Below, in pieces: positions 7,380 to 15,726 of a DNA stretch of 16,975 nt. The notes under the pieces were generated by a model. The model ran no database searches. It was given only the letters and a program-made list of their open reading frames with translations, and was not told the DNA's origin. The stretch comes from CBDDBX01 sp965225955. GTDB lineage: Bacteria; Acidobacteriota; Aminicenantia; UBA2199. Every line of letters begins with the position of its first letter. Within the stretch, counting starts at the first letter, position 1. The position numbers and the translations under genes are program-made. The DNA is taken from the NCBI GenBank assembly GCA_965225955.1, contig CBDDBX010000004.1:1-16975 (forward strand). Direction: 5' to 3'.

Positions 7380-8843
7380 ATGAACCGGCTCTTCAGTTTT
7401 ATACTTATTGCTATTATATTTACAGGCAACCTTCTATACTGCCAGAGTGATGAAGAGTGGCAGAACCAGCTAACCAAATACTCAGACATCTTTTTTCTGA
7501 TTCAGGAGAACTATCCTGATAAAACAGATAAAGAAAAGCTAGTCTACAACTCAATAAAAGGGTTACTAAAATCCCTTGATCCCCACTCCTATTTTTTTGA
7601 TCGCCTGGCGCTTCGTTCGATGAACGAGGAGCAGAAAGGCAAATATTATGGAATAGGAACAAAGATTAATAAATATGGAGATGCTCTTACAATAATTGCT
7701 CCTATAAAAGGAACTCCTGCTGACCGTATTGGATTAATGCCCGGGGATGTAATTGTAAAAATAGACGGTAAGTCAACAGATGAGATGACTCTGGATGACT
7801 CCATGGCAGTTCTGAGAGGTACCGCAAACTCTGTTGTTGAGCTTAAAATAAGAAGAGATGGTGTTTCAGAACTTCTGGATTTCAAAATAGAAAGAACAGA
7901 AATCCCGCTGACAACTGTTTCAAAAGGTTTTGTTGTTCCAGGCACAAAGAAAACCGGATACATAAGTATAAAAACTTTTGGAATGACAACATACTCTGAG
8001 TTCAAAAAAGAGTTAACAGAACTCGTTGATAAAAACAAAATAGACTCTCTTATAATAGATATGAGAGAAAATCCCGGTGGAGCTCTTATAGCTGCTGTAA
8101 GAATATCTGATCTCTTTCTTCCCAAAGGTAAAATAATTGTATCTATAAAAGGCCGGACAACTAATCAGACATATACTGCAAGAAGCGAAGGCCCTTTCAG
8201 AAACCTCAAAATTGCAGTACTTATTAACAGAGGAAGCGCAAGTGCTTCTGAAATCGTAGCCTCTGCACTTAAAGATCATGATAAAGCCATTATTCTTGGT
8301 ACCAGGTCCTGGGGCAAAGGTCTTGTGGAAACGGTATCACCGGTATCAATGAACTGCGCAATTGCTCTTACTACCGCCAAATACTATACTCCTGAAGGTA
8401 ACTGTCTTCAGAGAAACTACAACATTCTTGATGACTACTACTTCTTTTTCAATAATGAGAAATACGACACAGACACAACAGTAACAGGTGGAGTTATCCC
8501 GGATATTCATGTAAAACCGTCCTCATACCCTGTTCCGGTTGTGAAACTTATCTCATCCGGTACATTCTTCAGGTTTTCAAAGCATCTTATTTCAGAGAAC
8601 AGTAAGATTACAGAAAAGTTCAGAGTAAGCAGTAGAACTCTGGACCAGTTTGCAAAGTTTCTTAAAGACAATAAGGTTGATTTCAGTAAAAAGAACCTGA
8701 AGAAATACAGAGATACAATAAGGTATGAAATAAGAAGAGATCTTTTTAATATTCTCTTTCCTGAACCAGCCAGTCTGAAGGTCTTTGTAGAACAGGACAC
8801 TACTACAAAAAGAGCCGTCAAAGTACTCAAAAAGAAAAAGTAA
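7380..8843 (+). CDS. S41 family C-terminal processing protease, secreted
   Basis: The 487-residue protein begins with a short signal peptide (MNRLFSFILIAIIFTGNLLY, 1-20), so it acts outside the inner membrane. A PDZ domain spans about 85-165, including GTPADRIGLMPGDVIVKIDG. The S41 catalytic domain follows. The likely nucleophile is Ser288 in NRGSASASE, paired with Lys313 in SWGKG, 25 residues later as in E. coli Prc. Such enzymes trim or degrade envelope proteins from their C-termini. After YYTPEGNCLQRNY comes an extra segment ending GGVIPDIHV. The C-terminus is Lys-rich. Starts at 7374 and 7380 are both in frame; 7380 fits the predicted transcription start. The longer frame from 7206 is rejected because it would bury the signal peptide. 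Cys21 lacks a normal lipobox (Tyr at -1), so a lipoprotein is unlikely. The stop codon abuts that of the convergent U32 gene. Confidence 0.93.
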   Translation: MNRLFSFILIAIIFTGNLLYCQSDEEWQNQLTKYSDIFFLIQENYPDKTDKEKLVYNSIKGLLKSLDPHSYFFDRLALRSMNEEQKGKYYGIGTKINKYGDALTIIAPIKGTPADRIGLMPGDVIVKIDGKSTDEMTLDDSMAVLRGTANSVVELKIRRDGVSELLDFKIERTEIPLTTVSKGFVVPGTKKTGYISIKTFGMTTYSEFKKELTELVDKNKIDSLIIDMRENPGGALIAAVRISDLFLPKGKIIVSIKGRTTNQTYTARSEGPFRNLKIAVLINRGSASASEIVASALKDHDKAIILGTRSWGKGLVETVSPVSMNCAIALTTAKYYTPEGNCLQRNYNILDDYYFFFNNEKYDTDTTVTGGVIPDIHVKPSSYPVPVVKLISSGTFFRFSKHLISENSKITEKFRVSSRTLDQFAKFLKDNKVDFSKKNLKKYRDTIRYEIRRDLFNILFPEPASLKVFVEQDTTTKRAVKVLKKKK

Positions 8844-10073
8844 TTACCTTTTTGGCTTCTCTCTCCAGAGGAAAACCTGATCTTTAGGCCTTACCAGAAA
8901 AGGTATCTTTATTGCCACAACCTCTCCTTTAACAGCTTTATCAATAAATTTATGTTCCTGCTGGATCTCTTCAGCTACAGTGAATCTGCCGGCACTGTTT
9001 TTACCAGCCACAAAAAGTTTATCCCCGGGCTTTACCTCATTACTGCGGATAACTACTTCTGCAACCTGAATTTTGCGATAGTACTTTCTTATTTCCCCAA
9101 GATAGAGCTTCTCATATTTCTGTTCCAGTTTACGACTTATCCAGTCAACAGGCTGTCCGAAATAGAAGCCTGTGGAAAATCCCCGGCTGTATACCTTATC
9201 CACCTCTTCAGCAAGATAGTTTCTCAGGTCTTCTGTAAGTGTGCCTTCATACCAGGCATCTATAGCCTGCCTGTAAGATCCCACAACAACTCTTATATAC
9301 TCTTTGGAACGCATTCTGCCTTCAATTTTCAGTGAATGCACTCCTGTATCAAGGAGCTGATCTATAAAACCAATTGTGCACAGATCTTTTGGGCTTAACA
9401 GATAGTCTTTACCCACTATATATTCTGATTCATCATCAATATCTTTTATATTGAACTCTCTTCTGCATGGCTGCAGGCATTCCCCGCGATTTGCAGATTT
9501 CCCAAAAGATTCCAGAGACAGAAAACATCTTCCTGAGACACTTACACACATAGCACCATGTACAAAGACCTCAATTTCTGCAGGAATCTTCTCCCGGTCA
9601 ATATCTTTGACAATTTCCCCAATCTGAGCCATAGTACACTCTCTTGCAAGTACAGCTCTTCTGGCTCCGATACCCGCATAGTACGCAAGGGCTGAAGAGT
9701 TGGAAATACTTGCCTGAGTTGAAATATGTATATTAAGCCCCAGCTCAGAAGCGATTCTCTGAACCCCCATATCCCATAAAATTACAGCATCAACGCCTGC
9801 TGCTACAGCTGCTTCCAGAATGCATCTTACTTTAGGCAGCTCACTGTTCATCACAATAACATTGAGTGCAAGAAACCCTTTGCAGCCTCTTTCATGAAGA
9901 TAATCCATTACCTTCTTAAGCTCAGAGATCTCAAAATTCCCTGCATTGGCTCTCATATTTATGCCTTTGAGTCCAAAATAGACACTGTCAGCACCTGCAT
10001 CAACAGCTGTTTTAAGTGAACTCCAGTCTCCTGCGGGACATACCAGTTCAGGTTTTACTCTATCTTTATTCAT
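8844..10073 (-). CDS. U32-family protein, probable tRNA hydroxylation (TrhP/YegQ-like)
   Basis: The 409-residue protein has the U32 family opening ELVCPAGDWSSLKTAVDAGA and the family signature EVFVHGAMCVSVSGRC. Four cysteines (176, 183, 199, 203; the last two in GECLQPC) match those that hold an iron-sulfur cluster in U32 enzymes. The C-terminal part about 320-409 looks like a small beta domain, as in TrhP2/YrrO-type members. The family was long called peptidases. E. coli TrhP and Bacillus homologues instead form 5-hydroxyuridine at tRNA wobble position 34, using prephenate. Length favours the TrhP group over the much longer RlhA, but UbiU-like roles cannot be excluded. The gene follows a DAHP synthase gene by 16 bases in one operon; DAHP synthase feeds the pathway that makes prephenate. 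The ATG at 10073 has AGAGG about 10 bases upstream. Confidence 0.85.
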   Translation of the reverse strand: MNKDRVKPELVCPAGDWSSLKTAVDAGADSVYFGLKGINMRANAGNFEISELKKVMDYLHERGCKGFLALNVIVMNSELPKVRCILEAAVAAGVDAVILWDMGVQRIASELGLNIHISTQASISNSSALAYYAGIGARRAVLARECTMAQIGEIVKDIDREKIPAEIEVFVHGAMCVSVSGRCFLSLESFGKSANRGECLQPCRREFNIKDIDDESEYIVGKDYLLSPKDLCTIGFIDQLLDTGVHSLKIEGRMRSKEYIRVVVGSYRQAIDAWYEGTLTEDLRNYLAEEVDKVYSRGFSTGFYFGQPVDWISRKLEQKYEKLYLGEIRKYYRKIQVAEVVIRSNEVKPGDKLFVAGKNSAGRFTVAEEIQQEHKFIDKAVKGEVVAIKIPFLVRPKDQVFLWREKPKR

Positions 10074-10089
10074 CTGCCTGTAACCTCTT

Positions 10090-10923
10090 TTACAAACTAC
10101 TCAGAGTTTCTCTCAGTTTTATTGCTTTTTTCACAAGTTCTGCAAACTCTCCCGGAAGCAGAGCCTGCTCTCCATCACTCAGTGCTTTTTCAGGTTCCTG
10201 ATGCACTTCAACCATTAAGCCATCACACCCGACTCCTGTTGCAGCAAGAGCCATAGGTTCCACAAGGGATTTACGGCCTGTTCCATGAGATGGATCAACA
10301 ATAACAGGCAGAGATGACATCTGTTTCAGTAAGGCAACACTATTCAGATCCAGAGTATTTCTGGTACTTGTCTCAAATGTCCTTACCCCCCGTTCACACA
10401 GAACAATATTGGGGTTACCTTCAGAAAAAATGTATTCAGCACTACTGAGCCACTCTTCAACTGTTGCAGCCATCCCCCTCTTCAATAGTACAGGTACTCC
10501 TGATAATCCAACCTCTTTGAGAAGGGCAAAGTTCTGCATGTTTCTTGAACCAATCTGTATCATATCAACAACTTCCGCAAGAGATTCAACATCTCTGGTA
10601 TCAAGAACTTCAGCGACCATTGGAACGCCGGTCTCTTTTCTTACCTGTTTAAGTATATCAAGACCATCTCTTCCCAGTCCCTGAAAATCATAAGGTGAAG
10701 TCCGTCCTTTATAGATTCCTCCACGAATCATTCCTGCACCGCTGTTACATACGAGTTCCGCAACACCTTTCAGGTGTTCATAGCTCTCTACAGAACAGGG
10801 CCCTGCAATAATGCAGAAATCTTCCGGTAAATTCAGATTACCGATAGTAATCTTTCTACCTTCTTCACCAGGCTGTTTAATACAGTTACTGAACTTCTTA
10901 CTGCTGAATAAATGTGACTCCAT
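10090..10923 (-). CDS. aroF: 3-deoxy-7-phosphoheptulonate (DAHP) synthase, type I-beta
   Basis: The cytoplasmic enzyme joins phosphoenolpyruvate and erythrose 4-phosphate, the first step of the shikimate pathway. The 277 residues hold the class I barrel. The metal ligand is Cys43 in IIAGPCSVES. RGGIYKGRTSPY lies at 67-78, VPVLLKRGM in the middle, and VDPSHGTGRKSLVEPMALAA near the end with the catalytic-site His. There is only a short lead before the barrel and no ACT or ferredoxin-like regulatory domain, so feedback control by that route is not expected. Residue 73 is Gly where the family has Pro (KPRTS). The ATG at 10923 has GGAAGGA about 5 bases upstream. The gene is first in an operon with the U32 gene. 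Confidence 0.95.
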   Translation of the reverse strand: MESHLFSSKKFSNCIKQPGEEGRKITIGNLNLPEDFCIIAGPCSVESYEHLKGVAELVCNSGAGMIRGGIYKGRTSPYDFQGLGRDGLDILKQVRKETGVPMVAEVLDTRDVESLAEVVDMIQIGSRNMQNFALLKEVGLSGVPVLLKRGMAATVEEWLSSAEYIFSEGNPNIVLCERGVRTFETSTRNTLDLNSVALLKQMSSLPVIVDPSHGTGRKSLVEPMALAATGVGCDGLMVEVHQEPEKALSDGEQALLPGEFAELVKKAIKLRETLSSL

Positions 10924-11006
10924 TTCTATCCTTCCGGTTCTTCCCTTACCCCCTGTCAGACAACTACTTCAGGTACAAAACAGGGCTACAGGATCTAAAG
11001 AGACCT

Positions 11007-11035
11007 ATTATATCATTGGTACTGACATGGGTCAA
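11007..11035 (-). promoter_or_regulatory. promoter of the DAHP synthase / U32 operon
   Basis: On the minus strand, TTGACC (11030-11035) and a perfect TATAAT (11007-11012) are 17 bases apart. Transcription would start near 11000, with a leader of about 77 bases. No attenuator-like Phe, Tyr or Trp codon run was noticed in that leader. Confidence 0.65.
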
Positions 11036-11094
11036 AACACCACGTTCTGCCCATTTATCCAGTCAGGGAGGTTGTTTCCGGGATCAGGCATTAA

Positions 11095-11123
11095 TTGACA
11101 TACCACAACTATTATAATAAAAT
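11095..11123 (+). promoter_or_regulatory. promoter of the hrcA-grpE-dnaK-dnaJ operon
   Basis: A perfect TTGACA (11095-11100) is followed after 17 bases by TAAAAT (11118-11123). Transcription would start near 11130, only about 5 bases before the hrcA ATG. A perfect TATAAT at 11113-11118 has no matching -35 box. No CIRCE operator (TTAGCACTC-N9-GAGTGCTAA) is visible in 10924-11134. The promoter lies back to back with that of the DAHP synthase operon. Confidence 0.6.
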
Positions 11124-11134
11124 TTCAGAAGAAT

Positions 11135-12163
11135 ATGTGGTTAAGCAAAAGGAATTCCGAAATTTTATCATGCCTGGTTAAGTTGTATACATCTACAAAC
11201 AGACCTGTAAGTTCGGAAAAACTTGCTGAAACTATCGGCTTATCAAGCTCTTCAATAAGAAAAGAGCTCCAGAAAATGGAAAAAAACGGTTTTGTTTTCA
11301 AACCAGGTAAATCCAGAGGCAGAGTCCCTTCAGATAAGGGTCTGAAGCATTTTATAAGAGAAATGGTAAAAAGCTGCGAACTTACCGGAGCACGCAGTAA
11401 TGTGCCGGAAATAGAGGGATCGGATTTCAATGATGTCTCCCGGAACCTCCTGACTCACCTCTCTGAACAGACTTCAAATCCGGGTTTTGTATTTCTGAAT
11501 TCCATATTTGACCTTAATTTCCTGAAAATAAGATTGTGCAGAGTAGCTCCCCACAAAGTAATGGCTGTTATAAGGTCCATCTGTTACTTCAATTTTTCCA
11601 AAATTTTCACAACCGACAATAACTACAACGAAACAGATCTTAAGCAGTGGGAAGAGATTCTTAACAAAGAATTTAGAGGAAAAACCCTTAACAATACTGT
11701 CAGGATTCTCAGAAACAGGTTATCAGGAAACCGTGAGAGATACAGGCAGATCTATAAAGGCCTGTACTATCTTCTCTGTAATAGTAATCTCCTTGCAACA
11801 GAACTCATCACAAGAGGTAGTCACAACCTGCTCCATTCAGGTAATCTCTCAAACAGCAGCATAATGAACCTGATGGAAAAACCGGAACTTATTGAAGAGA
11901 GAGAAAGACTGTCTGCATTTCTGAACGATATGGTAACAGGCAGCAGTCGTGAGCCAATGGTAGCTCTTGGCAAAGATACAGGTATAGAAGAGATGAAGGA
12001 AGTTGTTCTGATCTCTTCAAACTACTTTTTTTCAGAAAAACCCATAGGAAATCTCGGAATCATAGGCCCCAAGTATATGAACTACCAGCAGCCACTGAGC
12101 AGTGTAGGTCAGTACTCAGCCTATTTTTCAGAAATACTTTCCCGAAGACACACGGAGGCATAG
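11135..12163 (+). CDS. hrcA: heat-shock repressor HrcA
   Basis: HrcA represses chaperone operons and needs GroEL to stay active. The 342-residue protein starts with a winged helix (about 1-70) including PVSSEKLAETIGLSSSSIRK and GKSRGRVPSDKGLKHFI, close to the family pattern SSATIRNEL / SAGRIPTDKG. The C-terminal GNLGIIGPKYMNYQQPLSSV matches the HrcA signature GxLGIIGPxRMxY. The middle is divergent. The ATG at 11135 is preceded by AGAAG three bases away, and the predicted transcription start is only a few bases upstream, so initiation may be close to leaderless. It heads an operon with grpE 7 bases downstream. No CIRCE site is seen, so the repressor may use a diverged operator or act elsewhere in the genome. 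Confidence 0.93.
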   Translation: MWLSKRNSEILSCLVKLYTSTNRPVSSEKLAETIGLSSSSIRKELQKMEKNGFVFKPGKSRGRVPSDKGLKHFIREMVKSCELTGARSNVPEIEGSDFNDVSRNLLTHLSEQTSNPGFVFLNSIFDLNFLKIRLCRVAPHKVMAVIRSICYFNFSKIFTTDNNYNETDLKQWEEILNKEFRGKTLNNTVRILRNRLSGNRERYRQIYKGLYYLLCNSNLLATELITRGSHNLLHSGNLSNSSIMNLMEKPELIEERERLSAFLNDMVTGSSREPMVALGKDTGIEEMKEVVLISSNYFFSEKPIGNLGIIGPKYMNYQQPLSSVGQYSAYFSEILSRRHTEA

Positions 12164-12170
12164 AATATAA

Positions 12171-12800
12171 ATGACTAAAGAAGAAACAGCTAACGACATT
12201 GTCAATCTTCATGAGGAAGATGAGAACAGCGAAGAGACCAGTCAGAAAGAAGAACAGAAAGTTTCCGATAAAAAGAAAAGCGCTTTAACAAAAAAAGAGC
12301 TCCTGGAAATTCTTGAAAGTCAGGCTGTAAAACTTGAAGAACTTACAGAAGAGAAGAACGATCTTAAAGACAAATATCTCAGAAATCTTGCTGAAATGGA
12401 TAATTTCAGGAAAAGAGTAAAAAAAGAGAAAGAGGATTACCAGAAATATATTCTGGCGGACTTCCTGAGTAATCTTCTTGAAGTATATGACAATTTTGAG
12501 AGAGCTATTCAGACAGCTGAAGCTGCAGAAGGTGACACATCAATACTCTCAGGCATTGAAATGATCTTCAAACAGCTGAATACTCTTTTACAGAAAAACA
12601 ATGTTAAGGAGATTGAATCACTTAACAAACCTTTCAATCCCAATTATCATCAGGCTCTGTCAAAAGTCGAACAGGATGGTGTTGAAGAACCTACTGTAGT
12701 GGAAGTCTATCAGAAAGGCTTTATGTATCAGGATAAACTTTTGAGACCAGCTCTTGCTAAAGTGGCTATACCGGCAAAAAGCGTTGACATAACGGAGTGA
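12171..12800 (+). CDS. grpE: nucleotide exchange factor GrpE
   Basis: GrpE releases ADP from DnaK in the cytoplasm. The 209 residues have an acidic, disordered N-terminus (about 1-40), a long helix that forms the dimer coiled coil (about 42-100, with KDKYLRNLAEMDNFRKRVKK), and a C-terminal beta wing including FNPNYHQALSKVEQ and VYQKGFMYQDKLLRPALAKV, the GrpE signature. Length is normal. The nearest strong ribosome site, GGAGG, lies inside the end of hrcA about 12 bases before the ATG, which is long. Translation may therefore be coupled to hrcA, whose stop is 7 bases upstream. Confidence 0.96.
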   Translation: MTKEETANDIVNLHEEDENSEETSQKEEQKVSDKKKSALTKKELLEILESQAVKLEELTEEKNDLKDKYLRNLAEMDNFRKRVKKEKEDYQKYILADFLSNLLEVYDNFERAIQTAEAAEGDTSILSGIEMIFKQLNTLLQKNNVKEIESLNKPFNPNYHQALSKVEQDGVEEPTVVEVYQKGFMYQDKLLRPALAKVAIPAKSVDITE

Positions 12801-12804
12801 GATA

Positions 12805-14625
12805 ATGACCAGGCATATTGGTATTGATTTGGGAACAACAAACTCATGTATCAGCTTTCCCGACGGAAGTGAAGTAACAATTGTTCCTACCCCTGAAGGA
12901 ACCAGGGTTATTCCATCAATTGTTGCGCTCGAAAACAGTGAGCAGAAGATTTTTGGCAATATTGCCAAACGTCAGTTTATTACCAACAATATCAATACTA
13001 TCTGGGGAATCAAACGTCTTATTGGCAATAAGTTCAACAGTCCTGAGGTATCTGAAATCCGAAAGAGAGTAGGCTACGATGTTCTTGAAGCAGAAAATGG
13101 AGACTGTCAGGTTAAGCTTGGCAATCGCCACCATTCACCTGAAGAGATATCAGGTATGTTTCTGGAATATCTTAAAACAATAGCTGAGGATTTTCTTGGT
13201 GAAGAGGTGGAAAATGCAGTTATAACTGTTCCTGCATTCTTCAATGATGCCCAGAGGCAGGCTACAAAAGTTGCAGGTGAACTTGCAGGACTCAAAGTTT
13301 CAAGGATAATAAATGAACCTACAGCAGCTCTGATTGCATATGGCGACAGAATTGTAAAAGACGGCCTTTATGCTGTATACGACCTTGGAGGGGGAACCTT
13401 CGATATCTCTATAGTTGAGGTAGTGGATAAAGTTTACAAAGTAATATCCACATTTGGTGATACTTTCCTGGGAGGAAGCGATTTTGATGTCAGAGTTATT
13501 GAATGGGTAATCGGAGAAATTTTTCAGGAATCAGGTATAGATATCTCAGGTGACAGAAACTCACTGCAGAGAATTATACAGATCTCTGAGAAGATAAAAA
13601 TTGATCTCTCCTTTAATGATGTAGCAGAGATTAATATTCCATACCTTGGTACTCTCTCTACAGGACAGCAGTACCACTTTTCAAGAACAATAACCAGAGC
13701 AATGCTTGAAGAGATGTGTGAAGATCTTGTTGACCGCACAATTGAACTGATAGGCATGTCTCTGGAAGAGATTAACCTTAAACCTGAAGATATTGAGAGA
13801 ATCCTTCTTGTAGGAGGCCAGAGCAGAATGCCTCTGGTAGCATCAAAACTACAGGAGTTTTTTGGTAAAGATCCTCACCTTGATCTGAACCCCGAAGAGG
13901 TTGTTTCCCAGGGGGCAGCACTTCAGGCAGAGATAATTCACGGTAAATCCAGTGAGATGCTTCTTCTTGACGTTACTCCTCTTTCTCTGGGGGTTGAAAC
14001 AAAAGGAGATCGTTTTACCAAACTCATAAACAGGAACACAACTATTCCTGTGAAACACTCCAAAGTGTTTACAACTATATCTGATAATCAGAGAACAGTT
14101 ACAATTCACATTCTTCAGGGAGAGAGGGAGATTGCTTCAGAGAATAAATCACTGGGCTATTTCAATCTTGTAGGTATAAGCCCTGCTCCTAAAGGCATAC
14201 CCCAGATTGAGGTAATTTTTGAAATTGATGCCAACGGTATAGTAAAGGTATCTGCTAAAGACAAGCAGACAGGTATCAGCCAGTCAATGAGAGTTGAACC
14301 TGCCAGTGGCCTCAATAAAGAGATGATCCAGAGATTGATTTCTGATGCAAAATCCAAAAAAGAGAAAGATCTTTTCAAATTACGCCTTCAGGAAGTTAAA
14401 GAGAATATTGAATCTGAACTTGCTTCAATAAAAATCTTCTACCAGAACCATGTAACAAATCTGAAACCCAAAGAACAGAATGATATACGTGGACTCATGG
14501 ACAGAGCTGAATCCAGTTTAAAGGAAGATAAACTGGAGGTACTGGAAAAGATTCTTCTGCGTCTGAATAATTTCAGAGATAAAATGAATGATATAATACT
14601 TGCTAAATTTAAAAAAGGTAACTAA
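12805..14625 (+). CDS. dnaK: chaperone DnaK (Hsp70) with a short C-terminus
   Basis: DnaK is an ATP-driven cytoplasmic folding chaperone. The 606-residue protein has the phosphate loop IGIDLGTTNS at 5-14, then VITVPAFFNDAQRQATK, NEPTAALIAYG and DLGGGTFDIS in the nucleotide-binding domain. The interdomain linker LLLDVTPLSLG leads into the substrate-binding domain. The N-terminal half has the insertion typical of Gram-negative DnaK. It ends KFKKGN directly after the helical lid. The flexible Gly/Asp/Glu-rich tail of most bacterial DnaK (about 630-640 residues) is missing. This looks natural: the frame is intact and dnaJ follows immediately. The ATG at 12805 has GGAG about 7 bases upstream, overlapping the end of grpE. 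Confidence 0.97.
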   Translation: MTRHIGIDLGTTNSCISFPDGSEVTIVPTPEGTRVIPSIVALENSEQKIFGNIAKRQFITNNINTIWGIKRLIGNKFNSPEVSEIRKRVGYDVLEAENGDCQVKLGNRHHSPEEISGMFLEYLKTIAEDFLGEEVENAVITVPAFFNDAQRQATKVAGELAGLKVSRIINEPTAALIAYGDRIVKDGLYAVYDLGGGTFDISIVEVVDKVYKVISTFGDTFLGGSDFDVRVIEWVIGEIFQESGIDISGDRNSLQRIIQISEKIKIDLSFNDVAEINIPYLGTLSTGQQYHFSRTITRAMLEEMCEDLVDRTIELIGMSLEEINLKPEDIERILLVGGQSRMPLVASKLQEFFGKDPHLDLNPEEVVSQGAALQAEIIHGKSSEMLLLDVTPLSLGVETKGDRFTKLINRNTTIPVKHSKVFTTISDNQRTVTIHILQGEREIASENKSLGYFNLVGISPAPKGIPQIEVIFEIDANGIVKVSAKDKQTGISQSMRVEPASGLNKEMIQRLISDAKSKKEKDLFKLRLQEVKENIESELASIKIFYQNHVTNLKPKEQNDIRGLMDRAESSLKEDKLEVLEKILLRLNNFRDKMNDIILAKFKKGN

Positions 14626-15726
14626 ATGGCAAAAAGAGACTACTATGAAATATTGAACGTATCCCGGGATGCATCAGCATCTGAGCTGAAAAAAGCATAC
14701 AGACAACTTGCAATGAAATACCACCCTGACAGGAACCCGGATAATCCTGAAGCGGAAGACAAGTTTAAAGAGGCTTCTGAAGCCTATTCTGTACTTGGAG
14801 ATGAAGAAAAAAGAAAGATGTATGACCAGTACGGTTTTGACGGCCTGAAAGCCGGGGGCCGTGGTTTTGGTGACGGATCATTCTTCTCTGATTCAACATT
14901 TGCAGATTTTGGAGATATTCTTGGTGACCTTTTCGGTTTTGGTTCTTTTGGTGGAAGCAGAAACAGAAACGCTCCACGTAAAGGACGGGATATCGGAATA
15001 GAAACAGTAATCACAATGGAAGAGTCTTTCCACGGTATTGAGAAAGAGGTTGAACTTGAGAGAGAAACTGAATGTAGCTCCTGTGAAGGCAGTGGCTGTG
15101 AATCAGGCCACGCTCCATCTACCTGCAGTACCTGTGGAGGAAGTGGTTCAGTAAGAAGAAGCCAGGGATTTTTCTCAATCTCTTCTACATGTCCCCACTG
15201 TCACGGTTCAGGTAAAATCATAACAAACCCATGTAAGACCTGTGGTGGCTCAGGTCGTGAACTTGAAACAAGAAATATTAAGGTAAATATACCTTCAGGT
15301 ATTGCTGAAGGGCAGAGACTGAGAGTAAGCGGTGAAGGTGAAACCGGCACAAACGGCGGCCGCCCTGGTGACCTCTACATTATAATCAACGTTAAAGAGG
15401 ACGGTCTCTTTACAAGAGAAGGTAATGATCTTATAAAGGATCTTGAAATCACATTTGCTCAGGCAGCTCTGGGAGATGAAGTTGAAATAGATACCTACAA
15501 CGGTAAAGAGAAGATAAAAATCCCTTCAGAAACACAGCACGGAGACTATATCAAACTTAAAGGTAAAGGCTTTAAGAGTATCAACTCCTGGGGTAAGGGT
15601 GATATTATCGTTATCTTTAATATAGTAACACCTTCAAAGCTTTCAAAAGAAGAGAAAAAACTCTTTAAAGAGCTCAGACAGCTTGAACTGGGACGTAAAA
15701 CAAAGAAAGGTGGTTTCTTTAATTGA
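14626..15726 (+). CDS. dnaJ: co-chaperone DnaJ (Hsp40)
   Basis: DnaJ delivers unfolded clients to DnaK and stimulates its ATPase. The 366 residues show all domains of a full (class A) DnaJ. The J domain is at 1-70 with the HPD motif in KYHPDRNP at about 33-35. A Gly/Phe-rich linker follows (about 75-115). Four CxxCxGxG zinc repeats have cysteine pairs at 150/153, 167/170, 189/192 and 203/206. Two C-terminal beta domains include GDLYIIINVKEDGLFTREGN. The ATG directly follows the dnaK stop codon (TAA then ATG), so translation is likely coupled. It overlaps rsmE by four bases. Confidence 0.97.
   Translation: MAKRDYYEILNVSRDASASELKKAYRQLAMKYHPDRNPDNPEAEDKFKEASEAYSVLGDEEKRKMYDQYGFDGLKAGGRGFGDGSFFSDSTFADFGDILGDLFGFGSFGGSRNRNAPRKGRDIGIETVITMEESFHGIEKEVELERETECSSCEGSGCESGHAPSTCSTCGGSGSVRRSQGFFSISSTCPHCHGSGKIITNPCKTCGGSGRELETRNIKVNIPSGIAEGQRLRVSGEGETGTNGGRPGDLYIIINVKEDGLFTREGNDLIKDLEITFAQAALGDEVEIDTYNGKEKIKIPSETQHGDYIKLKGKGFKSINSWGKGDIIVIFNIVTPSKLSKEEKKLFKELRQLELGRKTKKGGFFN

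Noticed and set aside
7425..7450. Lipoprotein signal for the S41 protease (Cys21)
   Set aside because: The residues before the Cys are Leu-Leu-Tyr. Tyr at -1 does not fit a lipobox, so a plain signal peptide is more likely.
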